A stretch of 13,172 bases of DNA from an uncultured Acidimicrobiaceae bacterium (lineage in GTDB: Bacteria > Actinomycetota > Acidimicrobiia > Acidimicrobiales > Bog-793): assembly GCA_903907185.1 (NCBI GenBank), contig CAIVND010000001.1:1-13172 (forward strand), read 5' to 3'. The notes beneath the pieces are model-generated. The model saw nothing but the letters and a program-made list of their open reading frames with translations, did not search any database and was not told the origin of the DNA. The translations under genes and the position numbers were made by a program. Position 1 is the stretch's first letter; each line of letters opens with the position of its first letter. Below are positions 7,611 to 13,172 of the stretch, one piece after another.

Positions 7611-8546
7611 GTGAGCTCTATCGCCGGTGCGCCGGAACTTCGTACGAAGGCGCTGCCGGGTATTACGGGTCAGAAGATTAAAGGGTACGTAGCTCTCACG
7701 AAACCCCGCATCATTGAGCTGCTTCTCATCACCACCGTTCCAACGATGTTCGTCGCAGCGAAACACCTTCCCTCGTTCGCACTCATCTGTTACACGCTGC
7801 TCGGTGGAACCCTCGCAGCTGGTGGCGCAAATGCAATGAACATGATCTATGACCGCGACATCGATGCACTGATGGACCGGACTAAACAACGTCCGCTCGT
7901 CACCGGGATCATTACGCCACAGTCGGCAACGATCTTTGCTGTTTGCCTCGAGGTTGCCGCGTTCTTCGAGCTATGGAGGGCCGTCAATCTGCTCTCCGCC
8001 GTCCTTGCGATATCTGCCACAGCCTTCTACGTCCTTGTTTATACGATGTGGTTAAAGCGCTCCACAACTCAAAACATTGTGATCGGTGGCGCGGCAGGTG
8101 CCGTACCGGTTCTTGTTGGTTGGAGCTCGGTCACTAACCATGTTGGCGTCGCGCCGTTCATCTTGTTTGCGATCGTCTTCTTTTGGACTCCGCCACACTT
8201 TTGGGCGTTGGCCGTGCGCTATCGCGAGGACTATCAGCGTGCCAATATTCCCATGCTCCCTGCCGTTGCCGAGATCGACTCCGTCGTCACCCAGATCATC
8301 TGGTACACCGTCGCACTCGATCTTCTCGCGCTGGTGTTTGGAGTTGTTGCACCCTATAAGGGCCCTGAGGAGATCGCCTACCTCGTCATCGCTGCGATAC
8401 TTGGAGCTGGCTTTCTTCAACGTTCGTGGTCATTGCGATCCGATCCCAGTCCAAAGAACGCGATGCGGCTCTTTACCTTTTCAATCACCTATCTCACCGT
8501 TCTCTTCGTTGCGATGGGAACACTTGGAGTGATCCAACACCCATAG
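7611..8546 (+). CDS. ctaB: Protoheme IX farnesyltransferase (heme O synthase)
   Basis: A 311-residue polytopic membrane prenyltransferase of the UbiA superfamily. It adds a farnesyl group to heme b to give heme O, the precursor of heme A for aa3-type terminal oxidases. The first Asp-rich motif is N77-MIY-D81-RDI-D85 (NxxxDxxxD) followed by ALMDRTKQRPL. The second conserved loop is YREDYQRANIPMLP (204-217). Also typical are YVALTKPRIIELLLITTVP near the N-terminus, VGWSSV and FFWTPPHFWALA. Seven to nine hydrophobic helices are evident and the length is normal for the family. The gene starts 82 bases after murT-gatD on the same strand, but the leaderless-type -10 box suggests independent transcription. 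Neighbouring cytochrome oxidase genes or ctaA are not in the window. The stop is 11 bases from the stop of the convergent msrA. Confidence 0.96.
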   Translation: MSSIAGAPELRTKALPGITGQKIKGYVALTKPRIIELLLITTVPTMFVAAKHLPSFALICYTLLGGTLAAGGANAMNMIYDRDIDALMDRTKQRPLVTGIITPQSATIFAVCLEVAAFFELWRAVNLLSAVLAISATAFYVLVYTMWLKRSTTQNIVIGGAAGAVPVLVGWSSVTNHVGVAPFILFAIVFFWTPPHFWALAVRYREDYQRANIPMLPAVAEIDSVVTQIIWYTVALDLLALVFGVVAPYKGPEEIAYLVIAAILGAGFLQRSWSLRSDPSPKNAMRLFTFSITYLTVLFVAMGTLGVIQHP

Positions 8547-8557
8547 CAGTTGGCGAG

Positions 8558-9226
8558 CTAGCTGAGCAGACCAACCTGACAGGACATACCGGTGCCTGCC
8601 AGACCGCAGTATCCATTTGGATTCGCCGCAAGGTACTGCTGGTGGTAGTTCTCGGCGAAGAAAAAGGGCTTCGTTGAATCAAGCTCATCGATACTCTTGA
8701 TCTCGGTGACAACCGGTCCGAAACCTGCCGCGACAAGTCGCTCACTGTAGGACTTGGCAGTGGCGAGAGCGAGTTCGTGCTGTTGTTTGGTGGAGGTATA
8801 GATCACCGATCGGTACTGAGTCCCGATGTCGTTCCCCTGCCGCATCAGCTGTGTTGGGTCATGTTCCTCAAAGAACACCCGGAGGAGTTCCCCAAAGTTC
8901 GTCACGTTCGGGTCATAGACGACGCGCACGACCTCAGCATGACCGGTCTTTCCCGAACAGACCTCTTCGTAGGTGGGATTTTCGGTGTAGCCACCGGCGT
9001 AGCCCACCGCGGTGAGATAGACACCCGGAAGCTGCCAGAAGATCCGCTCTGCTCCCCAAAAACATCCCATCCCTAAGATGGCCTCTTCGTATCCCGCTGG
9101 AGTTGGCGAATCGAGCGGTCTCCCGAGCACAAGATGGCTACCACCTATTGCTATTGGGGTACTGCGGCCCGCCAAGGCCTGCGTCGATTCGACCATTGCC
9201 TGTTTGCGTGCTTGGAAAAAACTCAT
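8558..9226 (-). CDS. msrA: Peptide methionine-S-sulfoxide reductase MsrA
   Basis: A 222-residue MsrA. The catalytic motif is GCFWGAER with nucleophile Cys55. The recycling cysteines are C207 (NGYCGLAG) and C216 (GTGMSCQ), so the three-cysteine thioredoxin-dependent mechanism of the E. coli type is expected. Substrate-pocket residues are in VGYAGGYTENPTYEEVC, GHAEVV and FFEEHDPTQ; the ENYHQQYL motif is intact. It reduces methionine-S-sulfoxide in oxidised proteins in the cytoplasm. The first roughly 45 residues, before the catalytic domain, match the N-terminal extension of E. coli-type enzymes. No Shine-Dalgarno precedes the ATG at 9226, but TAAACT lies six bases upstream, so a leaderless mRNA is likely, in addition to read-through from the dehydrogenase gene ending 37 bases upstream. 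Confidence 0.97.
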   Translation of the reverse strand: MSFFQARKQAMVESTQALAGRSTPIAIGGSHLVLGRPLDSPTPAGYEEAILGMGCFWGAERIFWQLPGVYLTAVGYAGGYTENPTYEEVCSGKTGHAEVVRVVYDPNVTNFGELLRVFFEEHDPTQLMRQGNDIGTQYRSVIYTSTKQQHELALATAKSYSERLVAAGFGPVVTEIKSIDELDSTKPFFFAENYHQQYLAANPNGYCGLAGTGMSCQVGLLS

Positions 9227-9232
9227 GTTCGA

Positions 9233-9238
9233 AGTTTA
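9233..9238 (-). promoter_or_regulatory. Leaderless-type -10 box of msrA
   Basis: On the minus strand TAAACT (9238-9233) is followed by six bases (TCGAAC) and the ATG of msrA at 9226. It lies in the 37-base gap after the dehydrogenase stop. It matches TANNNT and the spacing seen before marR, ctaB and the DUF3151 gene. Confidence 0.5.
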
Positions 9239-9263
9239 TGCGTGACCGTTCATCACCGTGCAG

Positions 9264-10112
9264 TTAGCGCCCGACGAGCGAGCGCGCGACGACGAGGTCA
9301 AACAGCCGATCGGGCAATATCCAACGGAGCGAGAGAAGCACTTTGGCGATGAGTCCCACGCGGTATCGACTACGGGGATGTCGAGCGCTCGCTGCCCGCA
9401 GCAGCACCCGAGCGATCGACTGTGGAGAGGACGAGAACCGTCCAACGGATCCCTTCGTCATATTCATGAGATAGCTCAGCATTTGAAACTTCATCTCGTG
9501 ATAGGGGTCATCTGCTGGGGACAGCTCCGTCACGATCGATGAGGCTGCGGTCACTCCCCAGGGGGTTTTCACTGGACCTGGTTCGACCAGGCTGACTCCA
9601 ATACCGAAAGGCCCGACCTCATACCGCAGCGCCTCACTAAATGCCTCAACCGCATGTTTCGAGGCATGGTAGGCGCCTCCAAGAGGAAGCGATAGCCGCC
9701 CTGCGATAGATGAGACATTGATGATGCGACCGAACTGCTCTTGGCGCATCATCGGCAGGACCAGCTGACACAGGCGGAGCAGACCAAAGACGTTTGTCTC
9801 AAACTGACGCATGATGATCGCCGACTCAAGCTGTTCGACCGGTCCATAGGTTGCGAACCCAGCGTTATTGATGAGCACATCAACGGAACCGAACTGCACG
9901 CGAACCTCGTCGAGCGTCTCGATCATCGAATGTTCCTCAGTAACGTCGAGTGCGAAGACATGACATCCAGCAGTTGCCAGATCATCGAGGGTCTCAATCC
10001 GGCGTGCCGTCGCGATCACCGTCCATCCATCCTTTAAGAAGGTCAGCGCAGCCACATGGCCAATGCCAGTGGAACAGCCGGTAATGAGTACTACACGATG
10101 GCTCTCACTCAC
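9264..10112 (-). CDS. Short-chain dehydrogenase/reductase (classical SDR)
   Basis: About 282 residues with a Rossmann fold. From the GTG at 10112: VVLITGCSTGIG carries the cofactor glycine motif (T11-G18), ATARR (about 35-39) after the second strand favours NADP(H), LDVT is at about 55-58, NNAG at 82-85, catalytic Ser135 (NVSSIAG), and YHASK with Tyr148 and Lys152. The C-terminal segment is long and partly basic, as in the 17-beta-hydroxysteroid-dehydrogenase-like SDRs often annotated only as oxidoreductase; the substrate cannot be told. Start choice: a TTG at 10130 would add six residues, but GTG 10112 overlaps the upstream stop as GTGA, the usual coupled arrangement, and places the glycine motif at the normal distance from the N-terminus. 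It is co-transcribed with the DUF3151 gene and lies 37 bases before msrA. Confidence 0.92.
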   Translation of the reverse strand: MSESHRVVLITGCSTGIGHVAALTFLKDGWTVIATARRIETLDDLATAGCHVFALDVTEEHSMIETLDEVRVQFGSVDVLINNAGFATYGPVEQLESAIIMRQFETNVFGLLRLCQLVLPMMRQEQFGRIINVSSIAGRLSLPLGGAYHASKHAVEAFSEALRYEVGPFGIGVSLVEPGPVKTPWGVTAASSIVTELSPADDPYHEMKFQMLSYLMNMTKGSVGRFSSSPQSIARVLLRAASARHPRSRYRVGLIAKVLLSLRWILPDRLFDLVVARSLVGR

Positions 10113-10549
10113 GGATGGGGGCTCACCCAACCCGGTTCAAGTTGACGCAAGAAGGTCCGACAGCGCTCCTCTTCCTCCGTCTCGCCGATCTCACCCGCAC
10201 ACCGGCGCAGTGCCTCTAAGGCGAGAAGAAATCCGCGGTTACTCTCATGAACCCAGCGGACGTAGCCAGTACCGTGCCAACCAGCTCCGCGAAGGGTGTC
10301 CAGTCCTCGGTGATAGCCAACCCGAGCGTATGCATAGGCCTCCGTCCGGTCGCGAGCCTGCGAACTGAGTTCTGCCCAAGCATCGAGGAATCGCGGGTAG
10401 AGCGCAGCGACCTCTCCGAGCGCGGCTCTTCGAAGCTCGGCTGGTTGCGAGAGCGCATGATCGAGCGCAACACGCCACTGCTCGGGTACGGGTGGAATGA
10501 CCGTTTCCGGGAGACCACGACTAAGTGAGACCGGTGATTGTTCGTCCAT
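10109..10549 (-). CDS. DUF3151 family protein
   Basis: A 146-residue soluble protein with the two blocks that mark the actinobacterial DUF3151 family: EAYAYARVGYHRGLDTLRGA (residues 70-89) and HESNRGFLLALEALRR (101-116), followed by AGEIGETEEEERCRTFLRQL (118-137). Predicted mostly helical, with no signal peptide or membrane segment. The family is widespread in Actinobacteria and, to my knowledge, has no assigned biochemical role. The stop overlaps the dehydrogenase start by four bases (GTGA). No Shine-Dalgarno lies before the ATG at 10549; a TAGACT -10 box six bases upstream suggests a leaderless mRNA, so this gene may head the DUF3151-SDR(-msrA) unit. Confidence 0.9.
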   Translation of the reverse strand: MDEQSPVSLSRGLPETVIPPVPEQWRVALDHALSQPAELRRAALGEVAALYPRFLDAWAELSSQARDRTEAYAYARVGYHRGLDTLRGAGWHGTGYVRWVHESNRGFLLALEALRRCAGEIGETEEEERCRTFLRQLEPGWVSPHP

Positions 10550-10555
10550 GTAGGC

Positions 10556-10561
10556 AGTCTA
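10556..10561 (-). promoter_or_regulatory. Leaderless-type -10 box of the DUF3151 gene
   Basis: On the minus strand TAGACT (10561-10556), then six bases (GCCTAC), then ATG at 10549. It matches TANNNT and the N6 spacing of the other cases. The hairpin at 10562-10596 directly abuts it on the upstream side, where the -10/-35 spacer would be. Confidence 0.55.
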
Positions 10562-10596
10562 CGCAGAGGGCTCCGAAAGCTATGCGGAGGTCTGCG
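10562..10596 (-). terminator. Strong hairpin without a U-tract: terminator or operator
   Basis: CGCAGA (10562-10567) pairs with TCTGCG (10591-10596), and CTCCG (10571-10575) pairs with CGGAG (10585-10589), giving an 11-bp GC-rich stem with a 3/1 internal loop and a 9-base terminal loop. It lies between the stop of the small basic-protein gene (10602) and the DUF3151 promoter. No T-run follows on the minus strand, so it would be a U-less terminator or a regulatory site; sequence alone cannot decide. Confidence 0.4.
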
Positions 10597-10601
10597 AACG
10601 T

Positions 10602-10964
10602 TTAGTCAGCCGTTCTCTCACTTTCTTCGTCACCGGTTGCAAGGTCTACAAAGCTCATCTGCTGACCCACTGGATCTCGATCGCCCAAAGATGGGCGCTT
10701 TCGAGGTGGCGCGGAGCAAAGTCCGGGCGGGAACATCCGAATATTTCGCTGATAGCTTCCATCGCGCTCAAGGCGGCCACCGAGCACCTCGATGAAACAC
10801 TCACCGGTCTCGGTGTTTTGCACGAACGCAAGAAACTCATAGCGTCTCCTCTGGCCAGGCTTACCCTTTACGCGGATCGCATCATGGGGTTGAAGTCCCT
10901 GCCAGATCGTGGTCCGAGCAAGTGGACCTTCAGGGATTGGTGTTCTTGTCCGTCGTCGAGCCAT
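10602..10964 (-). CDS. Small conserved-looking basic protein of unknown function
   Basis: A 120-residue protein that I cannot assign to a named family. The N-terminus is strongly basic (MARRRTRTPIPEGPLARTTI), followed by WQGLQPHDAIRVKGKPGQRR, then a predicted beta-rich core (YEFLAFVQNTETGECFIEVL, GGR), a Pro/Arg-rich stretch and an acidic end (FVDLATGDEESERTAD). No signal peptide or membrane segment. The basic head and small beta core could bind nucleic acid, but that is only inference. The ATG at 10964 is 19 bases after the DUF3817 stop on the same strand, and neither a good ribosome-binding site nor a TANNNT-N6 box precedes it, so it probably depends on read-through. A strong hairpin follows its stop. 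The reading frame is supported by operon position and by a more plausible composition than the overlapping frames. Confidence 0.7.
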   Translation of the reverse strand: MARRRTRTPIPEGPLARTTIWQGLQPHDAIRVKGKPGQRRRYEFLAFVQNTETGECFIEVLGGRLERDGSYQRNIRMFPPGLCSAPPRKRPSLGDRDPVGQQMSFVDLATGDEESERTAD

Positions 10965-10983
10965 CGGGCCTATCGTTCGACGT

Positions 10984-11325
10984 TCATATCGTGTGCTCGT
11001 TACGCTCTACCGCCATCGTCGTCGAGATCTTGCGTTCAATGACAAAGGCAACAAAGGGAACGAGACCCGCGGAGATCATGATGAGCAGCCTTGTGAAGGA
11101 AAATCGTGCTCGTCGAGCGAGGTCGAAAGCGGCCGCGAGATAGATGAGATAGAGATACCCATGTAACGGACCCACGATCGCGACGACGGTCTTGCTGTGA
11201 TCCCAGATCTGTAGTGGTATTCCTACAAACACCAAAACAAGGAGTCCGGTACCAACGACGTAGGCCATCAGCTGGTAACGCTTTAGCGCTCCTTCGACCG
11301 TTCCAAACTGCATCACTACACTCAC
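10984..11325 (-). CDS. DUF3817 family small membrane protein
   Basis: About 113 residues with three membrane helices (roughly 19-40, 50-69 and 79-99). The sequence GALKRYQLMAYVVGTGLLVL, then VVAIVGPLHGYLYLIYLAAA and FDLARRARFS, then a helix ending FVAFVIERK, is the DUF3817 pattern (GxLxRYR.MA, GPLHG.LY..YL, DL.RR). The family is common in Actinobacteria as a short integral membrane protein or as a domain of larger ones; its function is not established. Start choice: a TTG at 11337 is possible, but GTG 11325 overlaps the upstream stop as GTGA and has GGAG about 7 bases upstream, so I use GTG. It belongs to the ABM-membrane protein-DUF3817 operon. Confidence 0.88.
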   Translation of the reverse strand: MSVVMQFGTVEGALKRYQLMAYVVGTGLLVLVFVGIPLQIWDHSKTVVAIVGPLHGYLYLIYLAAAFDLARRARFSFTRLLIMISAGLVPFVAFVIERKISTTMAVERNEHTI

Positions 11326-11726
11326 CGTCTTCTCCAAGTCTTTGCTGTCGGTCGATTAGCCAACTGCTCAAGGTAGTCGTTGTAGTTCCGCAACTCCTCC
11401 CCCTCGTCCTCGCTGCGGAAGCTCACCGCTCGCTCGCGATCATTGGCTGCATTGTCTGGACGAGGACGGCGAAGAGCGACAAGCTTTTCCTTGCCATAGG
11501 TTCCCGGTTCGTCGTGGAGAAAGTTCCACCATAAAACGGTGGAGAAGATCGCGAAGACTGGCCACTCAAATGCGTAGAGGTAGCTCAGCCCATTGCCGGA
11601 GAACGCGACCGTCGCCTGCCACCAACCAGCTACGAGACACCCAGGAAAAAAGATTAAGAGCAACAGGTGAGCGAATAGCGCACGCGGGCTAATCCATCGT
11701 TGCCAATTCGTCCGCGCCGGTGACAT
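11322..11726 (-). CDS. Two-helix actinobacterial membrane protein
   Basis: A 134-residue protein with two hydrophobic helices (about 16-36 and 47-68). The conserved-looking block WWQATVAFSGNGLSYLYAFE (35-54) with WPVFAIFSTVLWWNFLH after it is what I associate with actinobacterial small membrane proteins encoded next to DUF3817 genes. The C-terminal half is cytosolic, charged and ends in a helix with NYNDYLEQLAN. Function is unknown; coupling to DUF3817 through a GTGA overlap suggests the two products act together in the membrane (inference). The ATG at 11726 is two bases after the stop of the ABM gene. No ribosome-binding site is evident, but TACGCT lies seven bases upstream, inside the end of the ABM gene. 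Confidence 0.82.
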   Translation of the reverse strand: MSPARTNWQRWISPRALFAHLLLLIFFPGCLVAGWWQATVAFSGNGLSYLYAFEWPVFAIFSTVLWWNFLHDEPGTYGKEKLVALRRPRPDNAANDRERAVSFRSEDEGEELRNYNDYLEQLANRPTAKTWRRR

Positions 11727-11728
11727 CG

Positions 11729-12028
11729 CTATGAGCGTAACGGCCCGCTCACCACAACCTCATACCGCTCAGTGACGCGCGCAATCACATTCACCGGAGT
11801 CCTCGGAGTCGTGTCGGCCGCGCGTACCTCAAGGTGAACAGCGAGATCCTCCGGTGACTCCCACATCTCGAACAGACGGACACGACCTGGGTCCGAACTA
11901 TCTGCACTAAAGCAGTATTCGATGCATCCGGGCTCCGTGAGAGAAAGGGCGATCGCCGCCTGACGATCTTGGAGGAAAACTTCCCGATCTTCAGGTGCCA
12001 TATCGAAATAGCCGGCGAGAATAAGCAT
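11729..12028 (-). CDS. Antibiotic biosynthesis monooxygenase (ABM) domain protein
   Basis: A 99-residue ferredoxin-like alpha/beta protein of the dimeric ABM superfamily. From ATG 12028: MLILAGYFDM first strand, EDREVFLQDRQAAIALSLTE helix, EPGCIEY (32-38), RVRLFEMWES (49-58) with the conserved E-x-W, DLAVHLEV (61-68) with His65, and a final strand ERYEVVV. The layout is that of YgiN-like quinol monooxygenases and related small oxygenases; many members are only putative enzymes. Start choice: a TTG at 12055 opens the frame, but ATG 12028 has GGAGGAG about 7 bases upstream and gives the family's normal length and first strand. It is the first gene of the minus-strand cluster and two bases upstream of the two-helix membrane protein. 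The substrate is unknown. Confidence 0.9.
   Translation of the reverse strand: MLILAGYFDMAPEDREVFLQDRQAAIALSLTEPGCIEYCFSADSSDPGRVRLFEMWESPEDLAVHLEVRAADTTPRTPVNVIARVTERYEVVVSGPLRS
11734..11739 (-). promoter_or_regulatory. Possible -10 box inside the end of the ABM gene
   Basis: TACGCT (11739-11734, minus strand) is followed by seven bases and the ATG at 11726. It fits the leaderless pattern less exactly than the other four cases (N7, not N6) and lies in coding sequence, so it may be chance; the two-base gap to the ABM stop already explains translation by coupling. Confidence 0.25.
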
Positions 12029-12104
12029 CAGTTTGCTCCTCCATGTTGTTACCAATGTGAACTATGTAGGCAAAGGTTTTCGGCGTGCCTGAGAATCCTG
12101 TGAA

Positions 12105-12150
12105 CAGCTGGTAAAACTACCCGAACCGCAAGCAGTTCCGCGTCCAGCTG
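12105..12150. repeat. Inverted repeat in the divergent spacer before the desaturase
   Basis: CAGCTGG (12105-12111) and CCAGCTG (12144-12150) form a perfect 7-bp inverted repeat enclosing GAAC/GTTC (12123-12126, 12135-12138). It sits in the 177-bp spacer (12029-12205) between the ABM gene and the desaturase and could be an operator pair or an RNA stem. No T-run follows on either strand, so it is not an obvious terminator. I see no other gene in this spacer. Confidence 0.35.
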
Positions 12151-12205
12151 AGCTACGTTGTGGGAGAGAGGTGCGGCGAATCGGCACCGTAGACACGGAG
12201 TCAAT

Positions 12206-13172
12206 TTGTCCATCGCACCCCCTGCTCCCCATCCCCTCGCGACCGTCATGGTCGACGCCGCAGACGAGATCGAACCCGATCTTTATGTTGAGACGCCGCC
12301 TTCAGGATCGCTCGCTCAAAAGATCATCGTCAGCATCGTTGTTTTTGGTCCCTTTGCCGGACTCATCGCGGCGGTCGTCAATCTATGGGGAACTGCGATC
12401 CGCCCCGTTGATGTCATCACCGGACTTGTTTTCTACGTTTTTTCGGGACTTGGAATAACGATCGGCTTTCACCGCATGTTGACCCATCGAAGCTTCGTCG
12501 CAAAGCGATGGCTGCGGATCGCGCTAGCGATCGCCGGATCATTTGCCGTCCAGGGTTCGGCGACAAGTTGGGTTGCGCTTCATCGCCGCCACCACGTGTA
12601 CTCCGATCGCATCGGTGACCCCCACTCACCCAACCTCTTTGGCAATAGTCCATTTCAGATGTTCAAAGGCTTTGTTCACTCTCACGCTGGTTGGCTCTAC
12701 ACCTCCGAGGAGGCCAACGCCGAACGTTGGGCACCCGACCTCGTTGTCGACAAAGACATTCGATTCGTCTCTGCCTATGCCCCACTTTGGACGATTTTGA
12801 CCTTTGCTCTGCCCGCGCTCATTGGCTATCTCGCCACCATGACCTTTGCAGGGGCATTTCAGTGCTTCCTCTGGGCTGGCCTCGTGCGGATCTTCGTACT
12901 GCACCATGTCACCTGGAGCACGAATTCGATCTGTCACATCTTTGGTAAACGACCATTCGAGTCAAAGGACCTGAGCCGCAACTTTGCGCCACTAGCGCTA
13001 CTGAGCTTCGGAGAGTCCTGGCACAACGGACATCATGCCTTTCCAAGTTCAGCCCGACATGGTATCGAGCGCGGACAGTTGGACATCTCGGCGCGTTGCA
13101 TCACCATCTTCGAGCGTCTTGGACTTGTCACGAACGTACGTCACCCGGTGGCGGCTCGGATTGAATCCCGGC
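12206..13172 (+). CDS. Membrane acyl-CoA/fatty acid delta-9-type desaturase (runs off the right edge)
   Basis: 322 codons are present and the 3' end is missing. The three histidine boxes of stearoyl-CoA-desaturase-type di-iron enzymes are all seen: HRMLTH (89-94), HRRHH (126-130) and HNGHH (273-277), plus the NSICH motif that supplies a further iron ligand. Hydrophobic helices flank the boxes (for example IIVSIVVFGPFAGLIAAVV and VITGLVFYVFSGLGITIGF). The reaction is oxygen-dependent insertion of a cis double bond into an acyl chain, with electrons from a separate reductase or ferredoxin system. Start choice: TTG 12206 has GGAG five bases upstream; the ATG at 12248 has no ribosome-binding site but would remove only a Pro-rich 14-residue head, so either is possible. 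It is transcribed divergently from the ABM gene. Confidence 0.93.
   Translation, partial: MSIAPPAPHPLATVMVDAADEIEPDLYVETPPSGSLAQKIIVSIVVFGPFAGLIAAVVNLWGTAIRPVDVITGLVFYVFSGLGITIGFHRMLTHRSFVAKRWLRIALAIAGSFAVQGSATSWVALHRRHHVYSDRIGDPHSPNLFGNSPFQMFKGFVHSHAGWLYTSEEANAERWAPDLVVDKDIRFVSAYAPLWTILTFALPALIGYLATMTFAGAFQCFLWAGLVRIFVLHHVTWSTNSICHIFGKRPFESKDLSRNFAPLALLSFGESWHNGHHAFPSSARHGIERGQLDISARCITIFERLGLVTNVRHPVAARIESR

Noticed and set aside
8547..8576. Possible bidirectional terminator between the convergent ctaB and msrA stops (GTTGG...CCAAC, AGCTAGCT).
   Set aside because: Stems are short, loops large and no T-runs are present on either side.
12144..12160. Minus-strand GTAGCTCAGCTGG resembles a tRNA D-arm.
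   Set aside because: No acceptor stem, anticodon arm or correctly spaced T-arm can be built; the only GGTTCG follows about 15 bases too early. Treated as chance.
12049..12249. A 66-codon minus-strand frame filling the ABM/desaturase spacer.
   Set aside because: It overlaps the desaturase start, has no ribosome-binding site or recognisable domain, and would leave no room for the divergent promoters.

Overview
The window looks like a chromosomal segment of an actinobacterium. By eye the GC content is a little above half. The evidence for the phylum is a DUF3151 protein, a DUF3817 membrane protein, a MurT/GatD-type lipid II amidotransferase, frequent GTG/TTG starts, and several start codons lying 6-7 bases downstream of a TANNNT -10 box (leaderless-type genes). 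Moderate GC with this gene set would fit the acidophilic iron-oxidising Acidimicrobiia (Ferrimicrobium-like), but that placement is inference. I see no insertion sequence, phage gene, CRISPR array, rRNA or tRNA; this is housekeeping chromosome, not an island.

Left part (1-5245, all minus strand). Reading in the direction of transcription: a rhodanese-domain protein (5245 to 4895), a MarR-type regulator (4803 to 4345) and two ABC exporter half-transporters (4345 to 2441, 2441 to 456). MarR and the ABC genes are joined by one-base stop/start overlaps (TGATG, TAATG), so marR-abc-abc is a translationally coupled, probably self-regulated efflux operon. The ABC pair has the asymmetric ATP sites of a heterodimeric exporter. 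A 21-bp imperfect palindrome in front of marR is a good operator candidate. The N-terminal 117 codons of a TldD-type peptidase start at 353 and leave the window.

Middle (5246-8546, plus strand). A 219-bp divergent spacer leads to one 687-residue ORF that joins a complete MurT (Mur-ligase-like, zinc ribbon) to a complete GatD (class I glutamine amidotransferase). In the best-studied bacteria these are two proteins forming the enzyme that amidates D-glutamate of lipid II; here they are fused. It is followed by heme O synthase (ctaB), which appears to have its own leaderless promoter.

Right part (8547-12028, minus strand). In the direction of transcription: an ABM-domain monooxygenase-like protein, a two-helix membrane protein, DUF3817, a small basic protein of unknown function, a strong hairpin, DUF3151, a short-chain dehydrogenase and MsrA. 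Overlaps of 4 bases (GTGA) couple the membrane protein to DUF3817 and DUF3151 to the dehydrogenase. DUF3151 and msrA also have TANNNT-N6-ATG starts. At the right edge a divergent membrane fatty-acid desaturase runs off the window.

The two most notable items are the MurT-GatD fusion and the repeated TANNNT-N6-start architecture (four clear cases, one further possible case). No uncovered stretch exceeds 300 bases; the longest, 5246-5464 and 12029-12205, are described as regulatory regions.
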